Shown here one piece after another: positions 35,664 to 45,928 of a stretch of 64,000 bases of DNA. The stretch covers positions 1-64,000 of the forward strand of contig JAUXQH010000060.1 of the NCBI GenBank assembly GCA_030685065.1, read 5' to 3'. A model generated the notes under the pieces. It made no database searches. It was not told where the DNA came from and was given only the letters and a program-made list of their open reading frames with translations. Source of the stretch: Pseudomonadota bacterium. Lineage in GTDB: Bacteria; Myxococcota_A; UBA796; SXON01. Position 1 is the stretch's first letter. Each line of letters begins with the position of its first letter. The position numbers and the translations under genes were made by a program.

Positions 35664-36926
35664 CTACGGAGCCTTCGGGCTGAAGCTGCGCTCGAACAGC
35701 GCTTCGATGGCCGCCTTGCCCACCGGGGAGAGGTAGCGCGTACCGGTGCCGCAGATGGCGGCGGCGTCGATGATGGGCGTGCCCTCGACCCAGTCCTCGC
35801 CGTTCCAGCGATACCAGCCGTCCTTCTCCTGGTCGAACACCCAGAGGCGCTTGTTCCACATGCGGGCGAGCTCGACGCTCCACCCCGTGCCCCCGGTCAC
35901 GGTGCCGTCCTCCTGGATGGCGCCGACCACGTAGACGACCTGCGCCGCGCCGACCTGGTGCCAGAGGCTCTGGAGCACCCGGCGGATCATCGTGCCCTCG
36001 CCGTAGCCACGGCGGAGGCGGCGGCTCACATAGGCCAGCGACACTTCACCCGCGGCGAGCTCCTGCTCGGTGAGCGGGTGGGCGCCGCGCGTGCGGGCCT
36101 GGACGTGCCCGTCGAACGTGAAGTTGACCTCGCGCACGCCCCACTTCTCGGCGGCTTCACCGAAGGCGGCCTCGGAGCCGTAGGCCCCGCCGCTGTAGAT
36201 CGTGCACTCGCTCGCCTTGACCCGGGTCGAGGGGCTGGGAAGCGGAGCGTCCTCCTCGCGGGCCACGAACGTCGGGGACTCGAGCCGGATGGGCGCGAGC
36301 TCCGCGATTTCGCCGGGGCCGGACCCCGCTGGCCGGCTGTCACGCCCCTTGCGGACGTGAAGCCACACGACGGCGCGCTCGGGCACCATCTCAAGCGACA
36401 CGTGGAAGGCCACGTCGTTCACCGGCCGGGTCGGCGTGAAGCCGCACCAGATGGCGAGGCCGCGGCGGGACGCGAGGTCCCGCAGGGCCAGGAGCTCGTC
36501 CTCGGAGGGCTCGAGCCCGTCCATCACGACGAGACGGGGGGCAAACTCCATCGCTTCGGCGAGGGACTGGAGCAGGGTGTCGATCCCCGCCGCGAGCGGA
36601 ACGCGCCCGCGGGTGCAGTGGATGACGCGGTGCCGCTCGACGGAGAGGAGGGCCTCGGCCCGTTCGAGCGGCTTCTGGGCGTGGTGCAGCCCCGTGAAGA
36701 TGCTCTCGTAGGCATCCCGCACGGACTCGACCCCGCCCTGCACGGCGACGTGCAACACGGGCTCCTCCCGAAGGAGGCGCTCGAGCGCGAGGTGTACCAG
36801 CAGCGAGCTCTTCCCGACTCCGGCGCGCGCGTAGATCGCGCCCACCTCTCCGGGACGGAGCCCGCCGCCGAGCGCTCCCTGAATGGCCCGGAGGGGGCCG
36901 CGATCGCCGGACTCGGGGCCTGCCAA
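35664..36926 (-). CDS. RecA/KaiC-like P-loop ATPase fused to a SLOG-like nucleotide-sensor domain
   Basis: 420 residues from TTG 36926 (no ATG/GTG nearby; 4 bases after the fusA stop). Residues 20-225 are a RecA/KaiC-like ATPase: Walker A ARAGVGKSS (33-41), a Walker-B-like strand APRLVVMDGLEP and an arginine-rich finger region (VVWLHVRKGRDSRPAG). Residues 235-415 resemble the SLOG (SMF/DprA-LOG) Rossmann fold: ECTIYSGGAYGSEAAFGEAAEKWG, MIRRVLQSLWHQVGAAQVVYVVG, VTGGTGWSVELARMWNKRLWVFDQEKDGWYRWN and GTGTRYLSPVGKAAI. SLOG domains bind nucleotide-derived ligands. The combination suggests a ligand-gated ATPase. It is co-oriented with and directly follows fusA, so it is probably cotranscribed with it. 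Confidence 0.85.
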   Translation of the reverse strand: MAGPESGDRGPLRAIQGALGGGLRPGEVGAIYARAGVGKSSLLVHLALERLLREEPVLHVAVQGGVESVRDAYESIFTGLHHAQKPLERAEALLSVERHRVIHCTRGRVPLAAGIDTLLQSLAEAMEFAPRLVVMDGLEPSEDELLALRDLASRRGLAIWCGFTPTRPVNDVAFHVSLEMVPERAVVWLHVRKGRDSRPAGSGPGEIAELAPIRLESPTFVAREEDAPLPSPSTRVKASECTIYSGGAYGSEAAFGEAAEKWGVREVNFTFDGHVQARTRGAHPLTEQELAAGEVSLAYVSRRLRRGYGEGTMIRRVLQSLWHQVGAAQVVYVVGAIQEDGTVTGGTGWSVELARMWNKRLWVFDQEKDGWYRWNGEDWVEGTPIIDAAAICGTGTRYLSPVGKAAIEALFERSFSPKAP

Positions 36927-36930
36927 CTCG

Positions 36931-39036
<2,106 letters not shown>

Positions 39037-39271
39037 GTGGCCTCCAAAAGCCCTAAACCGCGGCTTGCGGCACGGGAGCGGGTGCGGGCGATGGCACCGC
39101 CTTCCGCGGCCGCCGAACTATTCGGCTTCGGGGTTGTCGGCAAGCCCCCCGCGCATGTCGTGCCTTGAAAGTGCCACGCCTGTGCGCTACGCTCCGGAGC
39201 GTTTCTCGGGCGTCCGGCGAACTATCGTCGTGTCCCTGCTTTCGTCACTGGCCGGAAACCGTAGAGGTATC

Positions 39272-39949
39272 ATGAAGATCCGCCTGCTCCCCATCCTTGC
39301 TCTCGCGCTCGGCTTCACCCTCGCGTGCGGCGGCGGCGGCACCACGACCACCACGCCTCCCCTCCCGCCCCCGCCCCCCATTCCCGTCGCCGCCGACGGA
39401 TCGATCGGGGTGCCCGAGTGTGACGACTACATCAAGAAGATGGAGTCGTGCATCGCCTCGGCCGATCCCGCGACCAAGGCCGCCATGGAGACCGGCTTCC
39501 AGGCAACGCGTGACGCCTGGGCTCAGGCCGCGGCGATCCCCGCGACCAAGGGCACCCTCGCCAGCTCCTGCGGCGCCATGCTCGCCTCGGTGCCGACCAA
39601 CTGCGGCTCGGGCGCCGCCGCCGGCACCAACGCGACCGGCACCACCGCCACGACCGCGACCGGCACGACCGCCACGACCGGTACGAACCCGGACGGCACG
39701 CCCGCCCCGACGACCACGACCACGACCACCACCACGGTCGTGACCACCACGGATGACGCCAAGGCGACCGAGCCCTCCACCCGCACGGGCACCGACAAGG
39801 CGCCCGCGCGCGACCAGCGTGCTCCCGCCGACATGGGGCGCTCCCGCCCCGGCTCGGGCTCGAACAGCGGGACCAGCGGCACCAAGAGCGGCAGCGGCAG
39901 CGGCACCAAGGAGAAGGAAGGCAGCCAGGGCATGGGCCGCAGCCGCTAA
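39272..39949 (+). CDS. Secreted lipoprotein with Thr-rich and Gly/Ser-rich tails
   Basis: 225 residues from ATG 39272. Signal peptide MKIRLLPILALALGFTLACG carries a lipobox (LAC). A Thr/Pro stretch follows, then a small helical domain (residues 45-110) with three Cys (VPECDDYIKKMESCIASAD, ASSCGAMLA, VPTNCGSG). The rest is low complexity: Gly-Thr-Thr-Ala units, a run of ten Thr, and Gly/Ser-rich repeats ending GSQGMGRSR. This resembles other Myxococcota lipoproteins in which a tiny Cys-rich head is tethered on a long unstructured stalk. It is divergent from fusA with a 235-base gap and is followed by a strong terminator. Confidence 0.82.
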   Translation: MKIRLLPILALALGFTLACGGGGTTTTTPPLPPPPPIPVAADGSIGVPECDDYIKKMESCIASADPATKAAMETGFQATRDAWAQAAAIPATKGTLASSCGAMLASVPTNCGSGAAAGTNATGTTATTATGTTATTGTNPDGTPAPTTTTTTTTTVVTTTDDAKATEPSTRTGTDKAPARDQRAPADMGRSRPGSGSNSGTSGTKSGSGSGTKEKEGSQGMGRSR

Positions 39950-39964
39950 GCTTCGTCCGCGCGC

Positions 39965-40001
39965 GAAGGGGTCGCCGTTCGGCGGCCCCTTCTTCGTTTT
40001 C
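39965..40001 (+). terminator. Rho-independent terminator after the lipoprotein gene
   Basis: GAAGGGGTCGCCG, a TTC loop, GGCGGCCCCTTC and then TTCGTTTT form an 11-12-bp stem with one bulge and a T-rich tail. It lies 16 bases past the stop of the lipoprotein gene and probably also serves the convergent molybdenum hydroxylase operon from the other side. Confidence 0.85.
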
Positions 40002-40023
40002 GGGGGCCGCGGGCGGCGAGCGG

Positions 40024-40998
40024 CTACGCCCCGGACGCCAACGCCAGCAACCCCCGCCGCGTGAACACGCTCGCCATCTGGCGCCGCCACGCGGGGTCCC
40101 CGTGTACCGCGGCCTGCGGGCGGGTCTGCTTGTGGACGAGATCCGCGATGGCGGCCGCCGCGGTGTCGTCGAGCGGGCGGCCGAGGAAGGGCTCCAGGCC
40201 GCGCACGGGCTTGGGCTGCGGGTTGGCGGCGCCGATCACGATGTCGAGCGTGGTCGGAACCGGGCCGTCGAACGTGCCGGTGATCGCGACGCCGAGCTGA
40301 GGGAAGTCGATGGAGTCGCGCGTGCGGAGCTTCTGGTAGCTGCCGCGGAAGCCCGCCCCGGGCTTCGGCACGACGATGTCGGTGAGTAGCTCGCCCTTCT
40401 CGATCGCGAGGTGATCCATGCCGTTGAAGCGGTACAGATCGCGGATGGCCACGGTGCGGGGGCCCGCCGGGCCGAGGAAGCGGAGCGAGGCGTCGAGCGC
40501 GAGCAGCACCGGCACCGTGTCGGAGGACTGCGCCGCCACGCAGGTTTTCGGTCCGTTGATGACGTGGCACCAGGTGCCCTCTGCCTTGAGGCAGTGCCCG
40601 AGCGCGCCGCGCCAGAACGCGGTCTGGTTGTAGTAGAGGCAGCGCGTGTCGAGCAGCACGTTGCCGCCGAGGGTGCCCATCGCGCGGATCTGCGGCCCGG
40701 CGATGAGGCTCGCGGCGCGCGCGAGCGGCGGGAGCAGGGCGCGGACGACGTCGTTCGTCGCGAGCGCGTTCAGCTTCGTGGCGGCGCCGATCACGACAGC
40801 GCCTGCCTCCTCGGCGATCCCGCCCGCGATCTCGCCGAGGCTCACGAGCGTGCGCGGGCTCACGATGCCGTGCTTGAGGTTCGGCAACAGATCGGTGCCG
40901 CCGGCGACGTACATCGGCGCCTCGGCCCCCAACCAGAGGTCGAGCGCCTCGGCGTAGGTGCGCGCGGGCTCGTAGGTGAACGGGGCCATCCTCAACAT
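40024..40998 (-). CDS. Molybdenum hydroxylase FAD subunit with extra 4Fe-4S loop (4-hydroxybenzoyl-CoA reductase beta-like)
   Basis: 324 residues from ATG 40998, overlapping the upstream alpha gene stop by 7 bases. The FAD-binding core has YVAGGTDLLPNLKHG, VIGAATKLNALATN, IRAMGTLGGNVLLDTRC and DFPQLGVAITGTFDG. Unlike xanthine dehydrogenase FAD subunits it carries an insert with four Cys (Cys120, 136, 144, 153: C-x15-C-x7-C-x8-C, in RCLYYNQTAFWR, GHCLKAEG, TWCHVI and KTCVAA). This spacing is what I recall for the [4Fe-4S]-binding loop of the 4-hydroxybenzoyl-CoA reductase beta subunit. The subunit moves electrons between ferredoxin-type donors and the molybdenum site. The substrate is not provable from sequence. 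Confidence 0.93.
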   Translation of the reverse strand: MLRMAPFTYEPARTYAEALDLWLGAEAPMYVAGGTDLLPNLKHGIVSPRTLVSLGEIAGGIAEEAGAVVIGAATKLNALATNDVVRALLPPLARAASLIAGPQIRAMGTLGGNVLLDTRCLYYNQTAFWRGALGHCLKAEGTWCHVINGPKTCVAAQSSDTVPVLLALDASLRFLGPAGPRTVAIRDLYRFNGMDHLAIEKGELLTDIVVPKPGAGFRGSYQKLRTRDSIDFPQLGVAITGTFDGPVPTTLDIVIGAANPQPKPVRGLEPFLGRPLDDTAAAAIADLVHKQTRPQAAVHGDPAWRRQMASVFTRRGLLALASGA

Positions 40999-43796
40999 GC
41001 GGCACCGTCCCGCTCCTTGATGGCCGCGAGCACGCGATCGGGCGTGAACGGCAGGCGACGGAGCCGGATCCCCACCGCGTCGTAGATGGCGTTGGCGATC
41101 GCCGGGATGATCGGGTGGAGCGGGCCCTCGCCGGCCTCCTTGGCGCCGTACGGACCGCCCGGATCGATGGTCTCGATGATCTTCGCGAAGAAGTCGGGAC
41201 ACTCCGCGCTGGTCGGGATCCGGTAGTCGAGCAGGTTCGGCCCGGAGTGGAGGCCACGCTCGTCGAACGTGTGGGCCTCCATGAGCGCCTCGGCGTACCC
41301 CATGTAGACGCTCCCCTCGATCTGGCCCTCCACCATGGTCGGGTTGAGCGCGCGCCCGCAGTCGTGCGCCGCCCAGACCCTCTCGACGCGCACGATCCCG
41401 GTCTCCTCGTCCACCGTCACCTCGCAGACGTGCGCGGTGGTCGAATACGCCGGGGACGCGCCGATGGTCCCGCCGCGGTACTCGCCGCCCACCTTCCGGG
41501 TGCGGTAGCCGCCGGTCTCCACCAGCGGCACGCCGGCCGCGGCTTCGGCGAGGATCAACGCGTCCCGCGCGGTCAGCATGCGGCCCGGCTCGAGCTTGTC
41601 GTGGTAGCTCCCGAGCGCGACGAGCACCTGTTCCTCGGGGATGGCGAGCTTCACCGCAACGGCCGCGACCATCCGCTTCCGTAGGTTTCGGCCGGCTTCC
41701 TGCGCGGCGATGCCGCACATGTAGGTCACGCGGGAGGAGTACGCCCCCAGGTCGACCGGCACCAGATCCGTGTCCGCGCTCACGACGGTGATGTCGTCGG
41801 GCGGCACCCCCGTCTCCTCCGCGACGATGTAGGCGAGCATGCCGTCGCTGCCCTGGCCGATGTCGTTGGCGCCGCAGAAGACCGTGATCTTGCCGCCGCG
41901 ATCGCCGCGCAGCATGACCCCGGATTGCGGCATTTCGTTGGGGTATACCGGGTAGGCCGTGCCGGAGATGTACATCGAACAGGCGACGCCGAGGCCGCGG
42001 CCGCGCGGGAGCTTGCCGTGGCGCTCGGCCCACCCCGAGGGGACCGCGACCGCGTCGAGGCAGGCCCCCAGCCCGGTCGAGGGCACGAGCTGGCCGTTCA
42101 CCGTGCGGTCGCCCGGCTTCATCGCGTTGCGACGGCGGATCTCGATGGGGTCGATGCCGAGCTGCTCGGCGACCTCGTCGAGCGCCGTCTCGAAGGCGAA
42201 GCGCGGCTGCACGCTGCCGTGGCCGCGCTTCGGGCCGCAACACGGCTTGTTCGTATAGACGCGGCGGCTCTTGAAGCGGTAGCTCCCAAAGGCGGTCGGC
42301 CCGGCCAGCAGCTGCCCGGCGTAGTAGGCGGTGACCAGGCCGAAGCTGTGGTAGGCGCCGCCGTCGAGCGTGATGTCGCTTTCGACCGCGGTGATCTTCC
42401 CGTCGGCGTCGCAACCCACCTTGAACCGCATGTCGGCCGGGTGGCGCCCGCGGTGGCTGTAGAACACCTCCTCCCGCGTGTAGAGGATCTTGACCGGGCG
42501 GCCCGCCTTCTTCGAGAGCGCGGCCACGCAGAACTCGAGGTCGAACGGCTCGGACTTGCCGCCGAACGCGCCGCCGAGCACCGGCTGGATCACGCGGATC
42601 TTCTCGGTGGGGACGCCGAGCACGTGGGCGAGCTCGCGGTGCAGGTAGTGGGTCACTTGCGACGCGGACCACATCGTGAGCTGCCCGTCGGGTGACCACG
42701 TCGCGACCGCGCAGTGGGGCTCGATCGGGGCGTGGGTGGAGCCCTCGTAGAACCACCGGCCCTCGGTGATGGCGGCGGCGGCGGCGAAGCCGGCGTCGAC
42801 TTCGCCGAAGGAGAGGTCGACCTCCTTGCAGATGTTGTTCTCCCAGGGGCGGCCCTTCCAATCGACCTCGTGTACGAGCGGAGCGCCGGGCGCGAGGGCC
42901 GCGACGGGCTCGATCACGGCGGGGAGCGGCTCGTAGACGACCGTGATCGCGGCGCACGCGGCGTTGGCGGTGTCCTCGTCGACCGCGGCCACGGCGGCGA
43001 CGCCCTCGCCCACGTAGCGGACCTTGCCGATCGCGAGCGCGGTCTCGTCGGGCGTCCACGGGATGACGCAGAACGGCGTGGGGAGCTCGCTGCCGACGAG
43101 CACGGCGAACACGCCGGGCATCGCGCTGGCGGCGGAGGTGTCGATGGAGAGGATGCGCGCGTGGGCATGCGGGGAGCGGAGGATCTTCCCGTGCGCCATG
43201 CGGGGGAGCACGATGTCGTCGGCGTAGACGGCCTCGCCGGTCGCCTTCGCGATGGAGTCGGCCTTGCGGCCGCGCGCGCCGAGCACGAGAAAACCCTCCG
43301 CCGGGGGGCCCGAGAGGAGCGGGGCGTGGCGGGGGAAGCCCTTGGCGGCGAGGCGCACCGCCTCGAAGATCTTGGTGTACCCGGTGCAACGGCACAGGTT
43401 GCCGGAGAGGGCGTCCCGCAGCTCCGCGTCGGTGGGGTCGGGCGAGCGGGCCAGCAGCGCCTTGGCGGACAGGATCATGCCCGGCTGGCAGAACCCGCAC
43501 TGGAGCGCCCCCGACACGTCGAACGCGCGCTGCACCGGATCCGGGCCCTCGGGCGTGGCCAGGCCCTCGATGGTGGTGATGGCGTGGCCCTCGGCGGCGC
43601 GCGCGAGCATGCAGCAGGAGAGCACGGGCTGGCCGTCGGAGAGCACGGTGCACGCCCCGCAGTCTCCCTTGTCGCAGCCCTGCTTGGTGCCGGTGAGGCC
43701 GAGCTCGTAGCGCAGGGCTTCGAGGAGGGTCCAGTGGTCGGCGACGGCGATCTGCACGGGCTCGCCGTTGACCTGGAGCCGGAGGAGCGACTTCAT
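40992..43796 (-). CDS. Molybdenum hydroxylase 2Fe-2S / Mo-pterin fusion (hydroxybenzoyl-CoA reductase gamma-alpha-like)
   Basis: 934 residues joining two subunits that are usually separate. Residues 1-150 form the [2Fe-2S] domains: GCDKGDCGACTVLSD plus SC (Cys41, 46, 49, 61), CGFCQPGMILSAKALL (Cys100, 103) and GNLCRCTGYTKI (Cys135, 137). Residues 170-934 are the molybdopterin-cytosine-dinucleotide domain: ATGEAVYADDI, GGAFGGKSEPFDLE, DIGQGSDGMLAYIVAEETG, AAHDCGRALNPTMVEGQIEGSVYMGYAEAL and the catalytic Glu in KEAGEGPLHPIIPAIANAIYDA. Together with the beta subunit it forms a complete xanthine-oxidase-family enzyme. The four-Cys beta loop favours a reductase acting on an aromatic thioester, but aldehyde or purine substrates remain possible. 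A TetR regulator is divergent. Confidence 0.95.
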   Translation of the reverse strand: MKSLLRLQVNGEPVQIAVADHWTLLEALRYELGLTGTKQGCDKGDCGACTVLSDGQPVLSCCMLARAAEGHAITTIEGLATPEGPDPVQRAFDVSGALQCGFCQPGMILSAKALLARSPDPTDAELRDALSGNLCRCTGYTKIFEAVRLAAKGFPRHAPLLSGPPAEGFLVLGARGRKADSIAKATGEAVYADDIVLPRMAHGKILRSPHAHARILSIDTSAASAMPGVFAVLVGSELPTPFCVIPWTPDETALAIGKVRYVGEGVAAVAAVDEDTANAACAAITVVYEPLPAVIEPVAALAPGAPLVHEVDWKGRPWENNICKEVDLSFGEVDAGFAAAAAITEGRWFYEGSTHAPIEPHCAVATWSPDGQLTMWSASQVTHYLHRELAHVLGVPTEKIRVIQPVLGGAFGGKSEPFDLEFCVAALSKKAGRPVKILYTREEVFYSHRGRHPADMRFKVGCDADGKITAVESDITLDGGAYHSFGLVTAYYAGQLLAGPTAFGSYRFKSRRVYTNKPCCGPKRGHGSVQPRFAFETALDEVAEQLGIDPIEIRRRNAMKPGDRTVNGQLVPSTGLGACLDAVAVPSGWAERHGKLPRGRGLGVACSMYISGTAYPVYPNEMPQSGVMLRGDRGGKITVFCGANDIGQGSDGMLAYIVAEETGVPPDDITVVSADTDLVPVDLGAYSSRVTYMCGIAAQEAGRNLRKRMVAAVAVKLAIPEEQVLVALGSYHDKLEPGRMLTARDALILAEAAAGVPLVETGGYRTRKVGGEYRGGTIGASPAYSTTAHVCEVTVDEETGIVRVERVWAAHDCGRALNPTMVEGQIEGSVYMGYAEALMEAHTFDERGLHSGPNLLDYRIPTSAECPDFFAKIIETIDPGGPYGAKEAGEGPLHPIIPAIANAIYDAVGIRLRRLPFTPDRVLAAIKERDGAAC

Positions 43797-43941
43797 GGGG
43801 CGCTCCTAACCGTTGGGCCGCGGCGCCGGCGCTATCACGTCCGAACCCGCGCCTCCATCGCTGCGGACCGCGCCCCATCCGGCTCCCCGAGAGGGGTGGG
43901 GCGCTCTTTGTTCGCTATCTGAGCAATGCTAAGACATCCGG
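43797..43941. promoter_or_regulatory. Divergent promoter region of Mo-hydroxylase operon and TetR gene
   Basis: 145 bases between divergent genes; the last 35 (TTGTTCGCTATCTGAGCAA then TGCTAAGACATC) are notably AT-rich for this genome and could hold overlapping -10 elements and an imperfect dyad (TTCGC...GCTAA). Probable TetR operator; exact site not resolvable by eye. Confidence 0.4.
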
Positions 43942-44565
43942 ATGATCGACACCCCGACCTCGCGACGGGCGCAGAAGCGCACCTACCACCACGGCGATCT
44001 CCTGTCCGCCGCGCTGCTCCGCAGCCGCGAGACCGTCGCGCTGTGTGGGCCCGAAGCCCTCACGCTCCGCGGCCTCGCGCGCGACCTCGGCGTCACGGCC
44101 CCGGCGCTGCTCTACCACTTCGGTACACAGGCCGGCCTGCGCTCGGCCGTCGCTGCGTCGGTGCTCCAGGACGCGGAGAAGATGGCGTTCGCGGCGGCGC
44201 CAGGGGCAACGCGGGCCGCGCCGGAGGTGGTGGGCGCGGCGTGGATCGCCTATGCGGAGCAGAACCCGTTCCTCTACCGGCTCGCCTCGGGAGAAGGCTG
44301 GCGGCACCAGACGGGCGCTGCGAGCGGGCTCGACCCCGGGCCGCTGGTGGTGCCCAGTCCGCGTCGCGTGCTCCAGGCTGGGTTCGCGCACCGGACGCGT
44401 CGGCTCGGGCTCCCCGCCGACGCCGCGTTACGCGCGGAGTACCTGTTACGCGCGGAGTACCTGGCGTTCACCATCCATGGGTTGGCGATCGCTCGCCTGG
44501 ATGGCGCGAGCGTCGACCTCGTCGCCGAAGCGCTGGCGCAGCTGCGGGATCGGACGGGGGATTGA
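43942..44565 (+). CDS. TetR family transcriptional regulator
   Basis: 207 residues from ATG 43942. The HTH is typical of TetR (YHHGDLLSAALLRSRETVALCG, LTLRGLARDLGVTAPALLYHFGTQAGLRSAVA), and the 'YHHGDL' opening is shared by TetR proteins that control catabolic or hydroxylase operons. The C-terminal domain has an 18-base perfect tandem duplication (44427-44462) that repeats the hexapeptide Leu-Arg-Ala-Glu-Tyr-Leu. It is divergent from the molybdenum hydroxylase operon and is its probable repressor; the ligand may be the substrate or its CoA ester. Confidence 0.92.
   Translation: MIDTPTSRRAQKRTYHHGDLLSAALLRSRETVALCGPEALTLRGLARDLGVTAPALLYHFGTQAGLRSAVAASVLQDAEKMAFAAAPGATRAAPEVVGAAWIAYAEQNPFLYRLASGEGWRHQTGAASGLDPGPLVVPSPRRVLQAGFAHRTRRLGLPADAALRAEYLLRAEYLAFTIHGLAIARLDGASVDLVAEALAQLRDRTGD
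44427..44462. repeat. 18-base perfect tandem duplication inside the TetR gene
   Basis: GTTACGCGCGGAGTACCT occurs twice head to tail (44427-44444, 44445-44462), inserting six residues (RAEYLL) into a helix of the ligand-binding domain in frame. Its perfect identity indicates a recent event. Confidence 0.9.
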
Positions 44566-44581
44566 TGGCCCCGTCCGGGAG

Positions 44582-45208
44582 CTACCAGCCCTCGACCCGC
44601 GCCACGACCCGCCCCATCACCTCTTCCGCCTGCACTCGGCGCCCCAACACCCGCGCCATCGACGTCATGATCCCCGCCTCCCCGGCGCCGGCCTGGAACC
44701 CGCAGGGGTTGATCCGCTCGAAGTACGCGAGGTCCGGATCGACGTTGAGCGCGAGCCCGTGCCAGGTCACCCAGCGGCGGCACGCGATGCCGACGCTGCC
44801 GATCTTCCGCCCGCTGCCGTCCGGGCCGCTCACCCACGCCCCCGTGTTCCGCGGATCCCGCCCGGCGTCGATGCCGAAGTCGGCGCAGACGTCGATCATC
44901 AGCGCTTCCAGGCGGTGCATGTGGGCGTGCAGATCGCGCTTCGCACCTTCGAGGAGCAGGATCGGGTACACGACGACCTGCCCCGGCCCGTGCCAGGTCA
45001 CGTCCCCGCCGCGCTCGACCTCGATCACCGGCACGTCCCCCGCCGCGAGCACGTTTGCCATCGCGTCGCGCCGGCGGCCGACGGTGTAGACCGGATCGTG
45101 CTCGCAGACGATGACCGTGTCCTCGATCTCGCCGCGGGCCCGCTGGTCGATCAGCCGCGTCTGGAGCGCCCACGCGTCGGTGTAGGCTATCCGCCCGGGT
45201 CGGATCAC
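44582..45208 (-). CDS. lipB: Lipoyl(octanoyl) transferase
   Basis: 208 residues from GTG 45208, chosen because it gives the GTGA 4-base overlap with the tmk stop that this genome favours; GTG 45217 would add three residues. Family motifs: ARGEIEDTVIVCEHDPVYTVGRR, RGGDVTWHGPGQVVVYPIL (66-84), catalytic Lys135 in GRKIGSVGIACRRWVTWHG and catalytic Cys169 in ERINPCG. The enzyme moves octanoate from acyl carrier protein to lipoyl domains through a thioester at that Cys; LipA then inserts sulfur. LipA, an E2 with a lipoyl domain and lpd are all nearby on the same strand, giving a complete lipoylation and dehydrogenase set. Confidence 0.95.
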   Translation of the reverse strand: MIRPGRIAYTDAWALQTRLIDQRARGEIEDTVIVCEHDPVYTVGRRRDAMANVLAAGDVPVIEVERGGDVTWHGPGQVVVYPILLLEGAKRDLHAHMHRLEALMIDVCADFGIDAGRDPRNTGAWVSGPDGSGRKIGSVGIACRRWVTWHGLALNVDPDLAYFERINPCGFQAGAGEAGIMTSMARVLGRRVQAEEVMGRVVARVEGW

Positions 45209-45813
45209 CGCGGCCACGTGCCTCCCCCGGCCTGGCCGACGGCCTCGGCCACCCGCGCGGCCACCTCGTCGGGGGTGCCCGACGCGTCGATGCGCGCCAC
45301 CCTCCACGTCGGCAGGCGCAACAGCCCGGCCTCGTACGCGGCGGCGATCTGCTCGAGCCGCGGGAGGGTCTCGAAGCGCTCCCGCGTAGCGCCCCGCGCG
45401 TCGATGCGGGCGAGGCACTCGGCGGGGGGGAGGTCGAGGAGCACGGTGAGGTCGGGCGCCGGGAAGTCGGCGTTGAGCGCCGCGACCTTGTCGAGGCCCA
45501 AGGCGGCGGACTGGTAGGCGAGCGAGGAGAGCGCGTACCGGTCGGAGATCACCACAGCGCCGCGCGCGAGGGCGGGGAGCACGACACGGTCGAGGTGATC
45601 GCGACGGTCGGCCGCGAACAGGTAGGGAAGCACGCCCTCGCCGATGGTCACGTCCGCGAGGGCCTGCCGGAGCAGGCGCCCCACGGGGCCCGGCGATGGC
45701 TCGCGCGTACACACGACCTCCCGCCCGGGCGCACGCCTCGCCCACTCGGCGCGCAGCCGCTCGACCTGGGTGGTGCCGCCCGATCCGTCGAGGCCTTCGA
45801 TGGTGATGAACAC
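45205..45813 (-). CDS. tmk: Thymidylate kinase with altered P-loop
   Basis: 202 residues from GTG 45813. Matches dTMP kinase throughout: VFITIEGLDGSGG, the signature DRYALSSLAYQSAALGL (DR[YF] motif), VVCTREPSPGPVGRLLR and PDLTVLLDLPPAECLARI. Striking feature: the P-loop reads GLDGSGGTTQ, with Gly at residue 13 where nearly every P-loop kinase has the phosphate-binding Lys (GSGKTT). The nucleotide sequence is unambiguous (GGA TCG GGC GGC ACC ACC). The rest, including the LID-region Arg residues (ARIDARGATRERFE), is intact. Either another residue compensates, or this is a specialised homologue. The gene overlaps lipB. Confidence 0.93.
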   Translation of the reverse strand: MFITIEGLDGSGGTTQVERLRAEWARRAPGREVVCTREPSPGPVGRLLRQALADVTIGEGVLPYLFAADRRDHLDRVVLPALARGAVVISDRYALSSLAYQSAALGLDKVAALNADFPAPDLTVLLDLPPAECLARIDARGATRERFETLPRLEQIAAAYEAGLLRLPTWRVARIDASGTPDEVAARVAEAVGQAGGGTWPR

Positions 45814-45928
45814 ACGGCCGTTTATCCCGCCCGGCGGCGCCGGCGCTCCTCCCGGCGATCGTCGGCAACACCAAGAATTGACGCACCTTGCTCGGAGTCC
45901 GGGCGACACTGCCGCGCCTGAGGTCCTG

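Noticed and set aside
40024..43878. Single 1284-codon frame joining both molybdenum hydroxylase genes
   Set aside because: Only its last 324 residues are a real protein; the upstream part is a shadow of the alpha gene frame.
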